DNA of 64,000 bases, taken from NCBI GenBank assembly GCA_013397455.1, contig VYZB01000209.1, forward strand, positions 409,417 through 473,416. The letters are read 5' to 3'. How positions within the stretch are numbered: position 1 is the stretch's first letter; each line of letters opens with the position of its first letter. Source of the DNA: Crotophaga sulcirostris (Eukaryota > Chordata > Aves > Cuculiformes > Crotophagidae). This document shows positions 53,867 to 64,000 of this stretch, piece after piece. The position numbers were made by a program, and so were the translations under genes. The notes under the pieces were generated by a model that was given only the letters and a program-made list of their open reading frames with translations, made no database searches and was not told the origin of the DNA.

Positions 53867-55445
53867 CTGAAAAACAATGCATATTTACACCCATTAGAAA
53901 GAGCATTACAGCTGTACAACAAACATCCAAAAGTTAGGTAATGACAACAATAAAGCTACCCAGTGCACTCTTCACTTTGTACCACACAGAAGGCCATTGC
54001 ATTGCAGTCTTTAAATCACATCCTTTCACTGAATTTACATTCTCTACTTTTTTAGTGTTCACTGTTTGACACTTCCAATTAAACGTCACTCTGAAGTCAA
54101 CCATATGGATGTACATCCTTGATACAGAGCTCATTTCTCAGTTCTTAATTATTCACAGAGACCAGTGTCCATGCACACAGACTCCTTATAAGAGGCAAAA
54201 TTATTAACCTCTGCATAATACTCTTCCTTCTTGTTCTTTATTCTTTCAAGGGGAAACTTTTAGTGCATTTTGATTGCAGCTGGTGACAGGCACATAGCGA
54301 TGTTCAAAGTAAGAAGTACTCAAGATGTGAGTAAGCAATGGGCCTTGTGTTGGGTCAAAAGATCAGGCCATATAAAAGGAAACAGGTACTCCAAGCCCCT
54401 TTTCTGTCTTTTCTACTACATCACAAAATGCAATATATTGCCATTCCTCTGGCAGCATCTTATTTTGAGGAATGGGAGTTAGGACTGCACAGCACTGCTG
54501 AAAGCCTGTGAACGTCCAGTTTCCTACAGCCTACAGTTCAAAGCAAAGCAACTCAAATTTCATGTTATCTGCCTTTCACTTGATCTCTCTAGATTGACTA
54601 GGAAAGTAAGGTTCAGAGATGCATCTGAACACTCGAATGTACTGACAGTTGTTTGGATCTTTTCTGTAAAAACGTCGGTATAGGAAGGTGGCCAACTGAG
54701 TTACCCTCACCGTGATTTTTGCCATCACTGTTTGAGCACCTTCCCGGCTCAGCTGGTGAAAGGCTTAGCAGATTTTGAAAGACTCTTTGGTGTACTGGAA
54801 AAACAATGGACACAGTTGTGCCAAATTTGGCTCCAGTTGTCAAAAGGTATCTTCAGGTCTATTAATTCATTAAGATTCCCAATTAAATTCTCAGATTGTA
54901 CCAAAAAGTCTTGGTTCTTCTGTCTGTACTTCAAGGAAGGTGCAATTTTACGCCTTTTCTTACTAAGGCATTAAAAGATTTCTTTCCTTGGCCTTAGGCA
55001 TCTCCCCATCTTCAAATCTTTTGGAATTTACCTTGTACCCAAATAACTATTTCAGGTGTCTTTGGTGACACATTTTACAAGGAGCTCCTAGTGTCAATCT
55101 GACTAATTTTAATGACGCTTTTGTTCATTTGGATAACGCGGTATATTTTTAGATTATGAAATCTGAACAAATTAAGATACACTGGGCCAGACTCAATGAC
55201 ACTGGTGGGAGAGCTGAATTAACACCTACTCAACAGATTTACACCTACTCAATACACATCAGATAAACAAGGTTTCAAATCAGGCCAGACAAACAATCAA
55301 TTATGCGGTCGATAAGCAAAAACTCTGACAGAAAGGATGGAGGCAAAAATTGATGAGACTTGCTGAAAGGAATTTAGCCAAGTTTAAAATAAGATACGTA
55401 TCACACATTTATTACATTTTGGAATTAAAATAGAAATAAACTTAC
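53867..55445. other. Intron of 1.6 kb, with a coding-like stretch of unknown origin
   Basis: The donor is GTAAGT at 55445 and the acceptor AG at 53868-53867 (minus strand). Between about 54.58 and 54.98 kb the minus strand has overlapping open stretches in all three frames with protein-like composition but no family I recognise. The rest is plain intron sequence. Confidence 0.65.
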
Positions 55446-55556
55446 TTTTGGTATGCTGGACAAACCCTGAACTACAAATACAACAGGATTTCCCGCATTC
55501 TTGATAGCTTCTACTGCTTCCTCGTGTGTGGCGTTTTGAAGGTCTACCCCAGAAAC
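55446..55556 (-). CDS. PATJ: PATJ exon: second half of PDZ6
   Basis: This exon of 111 nt has 37 codons and phase 0 at both ends. The peptide begins [20 protein letters not shown], then [17 protein letters not shown]. It contains the alpha-B helix ([12 protein letters not shown]) and the last beta strand (PVVFVVQ) of PDZ6. The helix begins with His, the class I signature for C-terminal Ser/Thr-x-hydrophobic ligands. Human PATJ as I recall it differs by a few conservative changes (SHSEAVEAI, VVFIVQSLSSTP). In mammals this domain has been reported to bind the ZO-3 C terminus. The acceptor is TTGTTTGTTAG at 55557 and the donor GTAAGT at 55445. Confidence 0.95.
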
Positions 55557-56415
55557 CTAACAAACAATGTTTATTTTTATTAGGTAGCTTGTTTTTGGCA
55601 CAGTCATTACAGGAGATCACATGCATTTGCAGAAGATCAGTGTTACCTTAGGAAGATACCAAAAGCAGTCAAGAGAAATTATTTTTACGGTATGTTTCCA
55701 TGAGGGTTTAAGGAAAAGTATATTACTCAGTATTCATAATTAAAAGATGGTCATGTTTCCCAAAGCAATTCTTCAAGATAAAACAAATAAAAAGATTGTC
55801 AGAGAATGTCAGATATAAAACGAAGCATGATACAACTCTTCCAGATTTTACCTGTTTGTGAACTAAACAATTTTGCAACATACACACAATCCTAAACCAC
55901 ATACAAGAATAGCACTATCAGCTTGGGAACTCAAGACTCAAAAGTATCCATTTGGAGAAAAAATAGCAAAAAAATCAACACTGACCAGGAATGGCACTTT
56001 CCCCTATGGCACCTGCTAGAATCGGGGATTTTCCCCAAATAGTACATAGTTGGACTTTTAACTACTCCAAATGAACACATACTTAAAATAATATCCCAAA
56101 TTTCAGTACAAAGAGTCTATGTTCTTTTTATATATTATAACTTACGCTTATAAAGGTATGCTATAATTTATCTTTCATTTATTTCATCGCATTTAGGGGC
56201 CTATCTTTTCTTGAATATAAATGAAAACATTAAGAGCTCCACAGCTGGACCTTAAAAAAAGAAAAGTCGACACCAGGGGTTTCTTTTGGTTTTCAAAACA
56301 CAGAGTCAACAATACTTTATGAAGCCGAGGTGGTATTTTGTCCCTCTCTCCTCCCAAACCTGTCTGAGTCAATCTTTATTTCTTAAAATGAAAATGTGGG
56401 TTTATCTGCATTTAC
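55557..56415. other. Intron splitting PDZ6, 859 bp
   Basis: The donor is GTAAAT at 56415 and the acceptor AG at 55558-55557 (minus strand). The sequence is AT-rich, with nothing recognisable inside. Confidence 0.75.
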
Positions 56416-56593
56416 CTCAAGTATTTTATCTCCAGTTTTTAAAGCCCTTGTTCTTCCTGCTGGGCTGTCTTCCAAAACTTGTTTGATAAAGATCCCTTTC
56501 AGTTCTTCTCCATTCTTCAGGCGCTTTATGACAGTTTGTCCACCAACAATACTGATTCCAAGAGACACGTGAGGGTCTCTAAAGATCTCGACG
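56416..56593 (-). CDS. PATJ: PATJ exon: first half of PDZ6
   Basis: This exon of 178 nt has one base completing a Thr codon (AC plus C), then 59 codons. The peptide begins [20 protein letters not shown] and runs through [20 protein letters not shown] to GDKILE. The carboxylate-binding loop is SLGIS, preceded by the first strand TVEIF. The part from [10 protein letters not shown] to EDSPAG looks identical to human PATJ as I remember it. The exon ends in phase 0 right after GDKILE, the same place where the intron cuts PDZ7. The acceptor is TTTTTTCAG at 56594 and the donor GTAAAT at 56415. Confidence 0.96.
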
Positions 56594-57452
56594 CTGAAAA
56601 AATGCATATGGTAGTTTAACAGCTTGAAACAGTTTTTTAAACTACAAATACAAAACCTCAAATAAATGTAAGCTTCTGGTCTTTCAAGAAGATTTGATAG
56701 AGAGATAAAGCCAGAAGCCTAAGAATGCCCTCAACAAAGACAGCTTTTTACCCTACATAGACCTCATCTGAAAAAAGCCCCACGATTCTACTGCCAACCC
56801 ATGCCCACTGCCCTTCCATTAGGTTTTTATTTCAGAGAAAGTCAGGGTAACACAGGCAGTTCTTGAAGTAAACACTCATCCTCTTTCAGTTTGAGCAAAT
56901 TATCTGGAGGTAGCAAACACTACAAGTGGCATGTCAGTCAAATAATAAAACAAAGCATCTCATACAACTTTCTGAACCCTAACGTTAGTGTATCAGATGC
57001 ATACTAATCAGCTTAAGCAGAAATTTTCTGATCGTATTTTACTTAGGACCATAAAACAATTCACCTGAAAATGTTAACAATACAACAAGGATGTGGCTAA
57101 AACTTGGCTTGGCAATTTGGAATTCTGCCATTAAGTTTAGCAGAGAACCCATGGAAAAGGAGACAGCAGCACTATGTGCATTGTTCACACCTAATAGTTA
57201 TTAAATGAGCAAGAACTTGTAGGTCATCCACAACGTAAACCCCACAAGCTTTCCCAAATCAGCTGTATAAATAGAAGGCATAATTCTGTTGAACATCTGT
57301 TAAAAATTTACTGTATCTAAGAAAGCCCAATGTACATAAGTATCAAAGTTATTGGCAGAGGAAGGGAGGAAAAAACCCACGAGAACTAATTGGGCTCACA
57401 GAAAAAAGACAAAAGGTAAATGGGAAGAAATAATGTAATCATAGGAACATAC
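56594..57452. other. Intron of 859 bp
   Basis: The donor is GTATGT at 57452 and the acceptor AG at 56595-56594 (minus strand). Nothing recognisable inside. Confidence 0.75.
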
Positions 57453-57524
57453 GTCCGTGGTGGTCCCCAGTGGCTGAAGCTTGGAGTTTCTTCTCCTTCT
57501 CCTTCTTCTCTCTCAGGTAATTCA
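57453..57524 (-). CDS. PATJ: PATJ exon: end of PDZ5-PDZ6 linker leading into PDZ6
   Basis: This exon of 72 nt has one base that completes a Ser codon (AG plus T), then 23 codons and two bases. The peptide is [12 protein letters not shown], then [11 protein letters not shown] with a split Thr. The human sequence I recall is [20 protein letters not shown] followed by PPRIVEIF, a near-perfect match. The Glu-rich part is encoded by a GA-rich purine run (57484-57516). GPPRTVEIF is the entry to the first strand of PDZ6, which continues in the next exon. The acceptor is CCAATTAG at 57525 and the donor GTATGT at 57452. Confidence 0.94.
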
Positions 57525-58825
57525 CTAATTGGGGTCAGAGGGAGGGGAAGAATAAAAAAATTCAGAAGGCAACATCCCACGCCAGGTTGCAGTTCCTTGC
57601 ATATTTTGTATCTGGCAGTGAGACAGCAATGCCTTCTCACGCTGTCCAGTTTAAACCAAATGTGCAAAATCAACAGACCAGACAGGAATTTTTGTATTTA
57701 AGTTCAAATGCACTTAAGGAATGCTCCAGAAATAAACATGGTGGGCAGACCAAACTTATAAGGTGCTTTGTGATATACAAATCTCTGCTGCATTTACTCA
57801 TTCAAAATGATTATTTAAGCAACTATCATTTACTTTCTGATAAATATGCTGTGATTCTTCTAGAGGGATATAAACATGATAAAACCAGTCTAGCTGACCA
57901 GAAAGCTTATCATGACGCAAGTGGGACAGAAGAACCTGTGTGTTCATTACACACCCCAGAGCAGGGCGTTAATTACACTTTTAATACTACAGGTGACTCA
58001 CCTATTCACAGAATAGGAACGGAAGTACGGAATTGCATGACCCCACAGAAAGGCTGAAACAATACAACCTTGCACACATTTTCTGTGGATCCTGAGAGCT
58101 GTAAATGCTACTCTTAAACTGCAAAAAGGAAGTAGGATATTGTACTGGAAAAATAATCCCCTCACCTTATTGTTGAGCTGCTTTCCCTCAGAGGGAAGAT
58201 TACAGATGAATTAGGGAAGTACTGAGGATTTGAATCAACAGGCTCCAAGAGCAGATCCACTGCACACTCACCCAAAACTGATGGGAGAACTATGGGAAAC
58301 TCGACAGATGTAGCAAATATGTATGACCAATGCTACCTCAAGGTTTCTCAGTAGCCCTGAGAAGACTAAATTTTTCCTGAACAGGCCTTAAGGCGGCAGC
58401 GAAACAGCTCTTCCCAAAAAGGAAGAGGAGGAAGAACAAAGGAAAGGGAAACCTAAGAAGAAGAGAGTTGTGATAAGGAGCTAAGCTGAGAGCTCCTTAG
58501 GCAGTAATGACCAGTGCTGCTGGTAAAGGCTACATCCCTCTCCTCCAGGCCAAATCCATACTCTCCTCATTGTGGAAGGTGAAGTAGGTGGCAGAGCCAT
58601 TCACACTTTTCTGTCCCAGAACTCAGGAGAGGAAATGTGGGAAGTAAAGATTCAATAAGTTTGTAAGACAAAATTCAGCTCCTTGGGCAAAAGTCAGAGA
58701 ACTAACCATCTAAGTACATTTTACCATTTCACACAGCTTTTGATGATTAGTCAGCTAAGTAAAGCATAAAGAAAATTAGGAGTATTACTTGAAAATCATC
58801 TGAAAAACGATTTTTTTCTCTATAC
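57525..58825. other. Intron of 1.3 kb, with a possible microexon
   Basis: The donor is GTATAG at 58825 and the acceptor AG at 57526-57525 (minus strand). It contains the 21 nt microexon candidate at 58166-58186. A 156-codon open stretch on the plus strand (57587-58057) has no recognisable motif and overlaps the intron and part of the general AT-rich background; it is taken as chance. Confidence 0.7.
58166..58186 (-). CDS. Possible 21 nt microexon
   Basis: On the minus strand TCTTCCCTCTGAG is followed by 21 open bases and a good donor, AAG then GTGAGG. Its phase fits the flanking exons: AG plus G gives Arg, then ESSSTI, then AG plus T gives Ser. Inclusion would add seven residues, RESSSTI, before SELPERE. 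The human linker I recall has about the length expected without it. Short AG-GT pairs of this size arise by chance, so I regard it as a weak candidate. Confidence 0.22.
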
Positions 58826-58982
58826 CTGCACAACACTGATCTAGACTGAGCTAATGTGGTAACTTTCCCAGATGCCTGGTTCTTGGAAAAAACATAATCC
58901 TCCCGTTTTAGTTCTTCCTTTTCAATGGCTTCCAGATCAACAGCAAGCCCGGGTCCTTTAGAGTCAGTTCGAAGCTTTGTAC
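58826..58982 (-). CDS. PATJ: PATJ exon: PDZ5-PDZ6 linker, third segment
   Basis: This exon of 157 nt has two bases completing a Gly codon (G plus GT), 51 codons and two trailing bases. The peptide begins TKLRTDSKGPGLAVDLEAIE and ends LAQSRSVLC. The human linker I remember has QGPGLLIDL at the matching place and a Cys just before ELPERE, so the GPGL-xx-DL motif anchors the alignment while the rest has diverged. No folded domain is predicted. The acceptor is CCTTCAG at 58983 and the donor GTATAG at 58825. Joined directly to the next exon, the junction gives VLC-S-ELPERE. Confidence 0.9.
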
Positions 58983-60119
58983 CTGAAGGAGAAAAGGTGT
59001 AGCTGTGAACTTTTTCTTCCTCTGTCCCTGCATCTACCCGTTACCATCCTTCGAAATAAACCCCTTAGCTCACCATGTTCCAAAGGCAGAAGTGGTGCAA
59101 TGATCAAGACAGCTTAGAAATACGGAACATTTAGTTTTTAATTAAATTTAAACTACAATAAACACTTATTTATAGCATCTTGCTTCTGATGTACATGTAG
59201 TCAAGTAATAACAAGAACACCATCTTTGTGGAACAAAGACATGCTTAGGTACAACTGAGATAACAGGTGCTCCTCACACAAATACGATTAGAAGCAGTGA
59301 ATTCATCTTTTATTTAGGGAGAGTGGTGCAACACCCTGCTCCAGCCCATAATCCCACTGTGCTGTGGAAGACTGATGTTATTTTGGTGATATCAACATTA
59401 ATTAGGCTACCACAGCTCCTTGCAAGAGTCATCAGTCTTCCACTGTAGCCTGCACAGTGTCTGCTGTAGAAGATGAAGGTGACAAAGAAAGGAAACAACC
59501 CAACCTCCTTTCTCCCAGCCAGTGAGGGCTATCTCAGGCAGGTTGATAAATTTATTTCCCTGATGATCTACCAATTTCTAACCGTCCATCTTTGGCCATC
59601 TGACAAGGAGAAACTTTCCTCCTGAGCAGAGATTACAAAACCAAGATATGGGGCAATTATCTACCACAGACTTCACGGGCAAATTTTGGTTGTGGTTACC
59701 TCCAGAATCTGTCACTTTTTTTTTTTTCTTTTAAAATACAAAGATTTGTAAAATCAGCAATCAAAAGCGACTGAGACAGTCCTGACAGAAATTACAGTCA
59801 GGAGCTGTTGTGCTATACTTATGCATAGAGTTCTGCTGGAGACACAGCCACACAGAAGTGTTTCTCCATAGGCAGGACAAAGCTGCAGGCATTTTCACTA
59901 TCACTTGAGACACATTCAGGTAAAGATTTGGAGGTGGAAGCAAGATCATGAAGCTGAAACATTTTTAAACCAGACTGTCTTGAGCCTACAGAATTTGAAC
60001 ATTTCAAATATATGAGGCTTAATTTGAATATTTTATCATTTGAAAGAATCTGTGGTTTAGTATAAAATTTAAATTCATAAATAGGAAAATAAAAGATAAA
60101 GAAAAAACTTATTGCAAAC
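58983..60119. other. Intron of 1.1 kb
   Basis: The donor at 60119 is GTTTGC, far from consensus; the acceptor AG is at 58984-58983 (minus strand). A run of 12 T lies at 59716-59727. Nothing else is recognisable. Confidence 0.7.
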
Positions 60120-60240
60120 CTAAATCCATCTTGTTTTTTGCTCCCGACTGGATAGTTTCAGTATCAAATATGTCTGTTGGGTAGCCACTGTGCGCTGTGG
60201 TTCCAGAGGAACGTGAACTTACACTAGCATTTTCTTCACA
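60120..60240 (-). CDS. PATJ: PATJ exon: PDZ5-PDZ6 linker, second segment
   Basis: This exon of 121 nt has 40 codons plus one base, entering in phase 0. The peptide begins CEENASVSSRSSGTTAHSGY and ends SGAKNKMDL plus a split Gly. It is Ser/Thr-rich and unstructured. The closing MDLG fits the LDLG that precedes the GPGL segment in human PATJ as I recall it; the rest has diverged. The acceptor is a clear pyrimidine tract (TTTCTCCTCTGTGAAG) at 60241. The donor GTTTGC at 60119 is poor, so the 3' border rests mainly on phase and on the MDLG-GPGL alignment. Confidence 0.82.
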
Positions 60241-61199
60241 CTTCACAGAGGAGAAACAAAATAATTTAAGTTAGAAAACAACAGTATCAACTTATACAGG
60301 GGTATCTGACATGAACAAAAATTTTTACAGCAAACATCCGCATTTTCTCAACTACATTAATATTTATTCAGATAACTATGAAATACTAACTGCTTATTAA
60401 TGCACTATATTAAGTGCATAAATTTAATATTGTGCGCTTTGGTATAAAACTGTCACAAGAAGCTGCATTTTAGGCTGTTTATGTACAAAGTGCATAAGGG
60501 GACAAGCCAAACAAAACCTGGAATTCTCTGTGGCTGTGATATTAAATCCTTTTCCACTTCATTTTTTTCACATAAAAGCATACATCTCAGAAGTTGGCAC
60601 ACAGAAAGCTGATATTTTAATTTTTTCGTTTGACAAGTAAATGAACAAAGACTCAGACAGAAAAAAAATAATTCTCAGAATACTTGAGGAGAACTTATAA
60701 ATAAAGAATTTTACAATTTACCTGAAGCTCTGTCTCCTTCTACTACTTCACCCACCAGTATGCTCGTTACAATCACTTCCACTATATCATTTTTCTCTAA
60801 CTGCACTATCATCTGGCTCAAGTAACTGATTTGGATTAAAAATAATGAGGAAAAGAGGGAGCTGAAGTCCTTGGTCTATTAAAACCACTTATTACTGGCA
60901 TGCACCATATTAGTACAGCTTGCAAAAAAACCTGAGCCAACAAGTCAGAGACCGGAAAGACCACTGGAGCCTGTAAATACACCAACCGCAGCCTGTATCT
61001 CATTGGAGTAGTTAAATATACAGACAATAAGTAACAAAAAGGACCTTGCAAAATTTACAAAAGGATAGCCTGGTGTTTGTTAGAGGCACCCAGATCTCAT
61101 CAAGTATTTAAAACACTAGAAAGACTTCTTACAGAGTTCAGTTTTGGAATTCGCCTACGGGTCAAGGCATAGCACCGAGACCTACACAGGATTCCTTAC
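60241..61199. other. Intron of 959 bp
   Basis: The donor is GTAAGG at 61199 and the acceptor AG at 60242-60241 (minus strand). AT-rich, nothing recognisable. Confidence 0.75.
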
Positions 61200-61571
61200 C
61201 ATTTGATCTTTACTGAATTGATATTCCAGGGGCTGTTTTGGACTTAAGTTAACCTTGGATCTTAAGTCTCGTATTTCAGTAGTCTCAAGTTGCTTTGTCC
61301 ATCTTTCTGTACCGTGGTTCCTCTCTGAAGTTGCCTTCAGTCCACATGATGTGCTGTATTTCAGGAAATCTGAATTTTCCTCATACTCATCATCCACCAA
61401 CATTTCCCGTTCTCCATCCATATCTTCTGTTCTAGGTTTCAGAAATTCATGCATCTCCCAGGACTCCTTCTCATACTCATTGTCATTTTGAGATAGCTGG
61501 AATGATCTTCCCAAGTCCAAAATTGGTTCATCAACAAGTTCCTCTTTAAAAGGTGTTTCATCCCTGAAACC
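61200..61571 (-). CDS. PATJ: PATJ exon: PDZ5-PDZ6 linker, first segment (long acidic exon)
   Basis: This is the largest exon here: 372 nt, 124 codons, phase 0 at both ends. It begins [20 protein letters not shown] and continues through [12 protein letters not shown] and [13 protein letters not shown]. The human PATJ linker, as I recall it, shares [27 protein letters not shown] and EREMLVDEEYE, so this is secure. After about residue 70 it becomes lineage-specific (for example [20 protein letters not shown]). It is strongly acidic in the first half and has no known fold. The acceptor is TTTTATGTAG at 61572 and the donor GTAAGG at 61199. The upstream exon, expected to end in phase 0 after PDZ5, is not in the window. 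Confidence 0.93.
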
Positions 61572-64000
61572 CTACATAAAACATTACAGGAATACAGATT
61601 TTACATTATGATTCTTGCTAGCTCTTTTAAAAATTATGTTTTATATTAGGCCTGTATTAAAAGTACATCCTGATTTTTAAAGTGAAAATCTCCTCCTTTT
61701 TGCATTTTTCTAAAAGAAAATGCACACTCTGAATTATGGTTTTAACACCAAAAGTAGATATTGAAACTTTTTTTTAATATAAAGAAATGTAAGTTGCACA
61801 GATAGACACTGCTGAATATCTAACCATTCAGAATAACCAACCTGGACTGAAGTTAGGGAATGGGAATTATTAAATAACATTAAAAAACCTACAGTAAAAC
61901 ATATATATAAATCCAATTGAACTGTCTCTGTGCTCCAGACTTATCTGCTATTTTTTTATGCATACATGGACATTTCTTACAATACCAACATCAGTTAAAT
62001 AAAAAACAGCTTGAGAGTTTGCTTATGCAATAGAAAAAACCAAACCAAAACCCACACTCATTTGTCTCTCTCTTAGATATTCCATACAATATTTTAACCT
62101 GGGGGAGAGAGGAAATGGATGATCCATATGCTTAAAAAAAAAGGACAAATCTGACTGCTCATTATCTAGTACCCTTACTGTTTTAAAGAGTTCACAGCTT
62201 TCTACTGAACTCAAACCACAGAGAAAACGACAAAAAAAATCCAAACAAAAAAAAAAAAGCATTAAAACCCACTCTGAAAGATCTTGTTTAACAGTGTTTT
62301 TTTCTGAGATTTGTTGCATGCCTTCCCAATTTCCCATGTTTTGTACTTCTCCTAAACTGAATGGGGTGCTATTCATTGGCTCATGGAGTGAGTCTGCACA
62401 GGTATCTCTGAAATTTTATGCCTCGCACCTCTACCAGAAACCTTGCCATGCACATAAGACTTTTCCTCTCTTCTTGAAGGCCACCATGTACGCGTGCCCA
62501 ACCCAAGACCCCAAACACTGAAACCAAGCTATGGAGTCAGAGGTCCTCAAGCAAAAACTTTCCTTCTGCTTCCTGCCCTGTCCCAAACTCCCCAAGGTAC
62601 TTCATTTCTGACCTTTAGTGTCAGAATCTTGCTTTGTTACGTTTGTACAAGCTCAGAAGAAAAAAACCCAGACACTGCCAAAATGGTAGCATAGTTCAAA
62701 TGGGAGGCAGGAGAGAAAACAAGAGACAGGCAAATGTATAAGGAAACAATGCCATAATACTAGCTGGCACAAAAGTAGAACATTAGCACTCTAGAAATTA
62801 GTGTGTTTTTCACAAGCATCAAATGCTCCTTTGATCTATTTGTACCTCAACCTCAAAAAATACCCAGGCTGAAGAGATTTTAATTCTCTTCATCTTTACT
62901 TCATTTCATTCACTTGATTTCTGCAGTATCATTCTCCAGACACTTCTGTAAGAGGGACCACCTTCATCGTTATATAAACCAGTGGACTTAGCTGAGAAAC
63001 CACACAGCAGTTGGCATTGCCGCCTCCTGACCCAGCACTCAGGTGTGCATGCTCACAGGCTGCTGCACTGCAGTCGCAGATGCTCCCAATGCAACAGGGA
63101 ACACTGCAAACACGACAGCAGAGTCTGCTGTTGTGGCACATAAAACCTTCAAGTTCCCTCTTTTAAATTCGGCTGTGTCAGCACAATGCTGGTGCATGAG
63201 AATGGAAGCCCTCGTGACACACCACTTGCCTCTTGTATGAGGTGAGACAATAAACAGATGGAAATTTTGTACCACTGCTCAGAGTTACTATCGATGCTGT
63301 CATACATAAAGGAAAAAATACAAGCAAATACTTCCACATGTACTTTGTACAAATTGATCATTCCAGTTTCTATATTCAGTAGGACTTCAAGTTAAAATAT
63401 TTTAATTTAAAAATATTTCGTAATGTTAGTTTTATTTAGGAAGCAGAGAAACAGTGTGAGCTGGCAGAGGACTAATTGCTCTGCCAGGAACCCTTCCCAT
63501 GCATCCAGAAAACAAAAAAACTCCATTTTACATCACAAAAATCAATAAATATCATGTCCAAGATAATTTCTACATAGTTTACCTTCATCTACCTCATAAT
63601 ATTGCTCCTTTTGGTGGTTCTAACATGCTATTTCAGCATTAAAGACATCTTTGTATCCAGAGACAGGCAGACACCGTTTAGCAACAAGAAAATCTAGATA
63701 CTATTTTTATTACTGTGTTGCAATTCTGGGTGATCCTTTATGTATTATCTTTTTGGGTTTAAAAATAATGCATTTATCAATGTGAATTAATGCAAATTTA
63801 GAAGAGCTCTAGAGAACAAATGAAAATTCAAAAATATCCACATCACTCTCACTTTACGCAGGTCAGTTTTGCAATATTATTGCCTGTTACCCTGGTATCC
63901 AAGTTGCTCACTATCTTTAGTGTCTCATCCTCCCACAATAAACAGAATTATTTCTCAGAAAATAAGAAAGGGGAGAACTGAGGAAAAGAGTAAAGAAATC
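61572..64000. other. Intron upstream of the long linker exon (incomplete)
   Basis: This is the 3' part of an intron whose donor lies beyond 64000. A run of 12 A is at 62247-62258. An open minus-strand stretch at about 62.25-62.42 kb is discussed among the rejected items. I see no PDZ5 sequence and no second gene. Confidence 0.7.

Larger units (their letters stand above)
179..61571 (-). other. PATJ: PATJ gene body, internal part: 14 coding exons and their introns
   Basis: This span is the internal part of a multi-PDZ scaffold gene. Fourteen exons with GT/AG borders and matching phases join into one 637-codon frame without a stop. The order is an acidic linker, a PDZ, a proline-rich and acidic linker, a PDZ, a linker, and the start of another PDZ. 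This matches human PATJ from the PDZ5-PDZ6 linker to PDZ8 as I remember it. PATJ joins CRB3 and PALS1 in the apical polarity complex and sits at tight junctions. The L27 domain that binds PALS1 is not in the window, and neither gene end is present. The paralogue MPDZ has a similar PDZ order, but the linkers and the PDZ7 start fit PATJ better. The gene identity is recognised by eye and was not searched. Confidence 0.93.

Noticed and set aside
57587..58057. 156-codon open frame on the plus strand, antisense to a PATJ intron
   Set aside because: No recognisable domain and composition like background.
179..61571. Assignment of the exons to MPDZ (MUPP1) instead of PATJ
   Set aside because: MPDZ has similar PDZ domains, but the linker segments ([29 protein letters not shown] with its Ser/Pro tail) and the PDZ7 opening match PATJ as I remember it.
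62240..62430. Minus-strand open stretch (SLHEPMNSTPFSLGEVQNMG and onward) after a CTGTGCAG acceptor-like site, a possible extra upstream PATJ exon
   Set aside because: There is no convincing donor in the required phase (the only fit is TGG-GTTTTA) and no resemblance to the human sequence that I remember just before GFRDE.

Overview
This is a stretch of a vertebrate nuclear chromosome, most likely from a bird and at least from a sauropsid. The coding content is 14 short exons, all on the minus strand, separated by AT-rich introns. A 3' fragment of a CR1 LINE near 25.2 kb is typical of bird and reptile genomes, and recognisable repeats are few. I see no bacterial, plasmid or viral gene and no complete second gene.

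The window lies inside one gene, PATJ (PALS1-associated tight junction protein, also called INADL), read from high to low coordinates. I joined the 14 exons at GT/AG sites and every phase agrees. They give one open frame of 1911 nt (637 codons) from 61571 down to 179. By comparison with human PATJ, which has ten PDZ domains (numbering from memory), the window codes for most of the PDZ5-PDZ6 linker (61571-57453), PDZ6 (57.46-55.45 kb), a charged proline-rich PDZ6-PDZ7 linker (53.9-50.6 kb), PDZ7 (27.4-18.6 kb), the PDZ7-PDZ8 linker (9.3-0.9 kb) and the start of PDZ8 (312-179). The start codon, L27 domain, PDZ1-5 and the 3' end lie outside. PATJ is the multi-PDZ scaffold of the Crumbs-PALS1-PATJ apical polarity complex at tight junctions.

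Exons are packed from 50.6 to 61.6 kb. A 23 kb intron follows (27437-50592), then introns of 8.6, 9.2, 3.3, 4.8 and 0.6 kb. The introns hold a degenerate MIR-type SINE (about 4.1 kb), the CR1 fragment, a decayed C2H2 zinc-finger pseudogene on the plus strand (39.36-39.64 kb), several GC-rich islands, two short CA-type repeats, homopolymer runs and a few perfect inverted repeats.

The points most worth checking are a possible in-frame 72 nt cassette exon at 1538-1609 with a competing frame-breaking donor, the zinc-finger fossil, a PPxY motif in the PDZ6-PDZ7 linker, and a possible 21 nt microexon at 58166-58186. I found no evidence of an undescribed multi-gene system.
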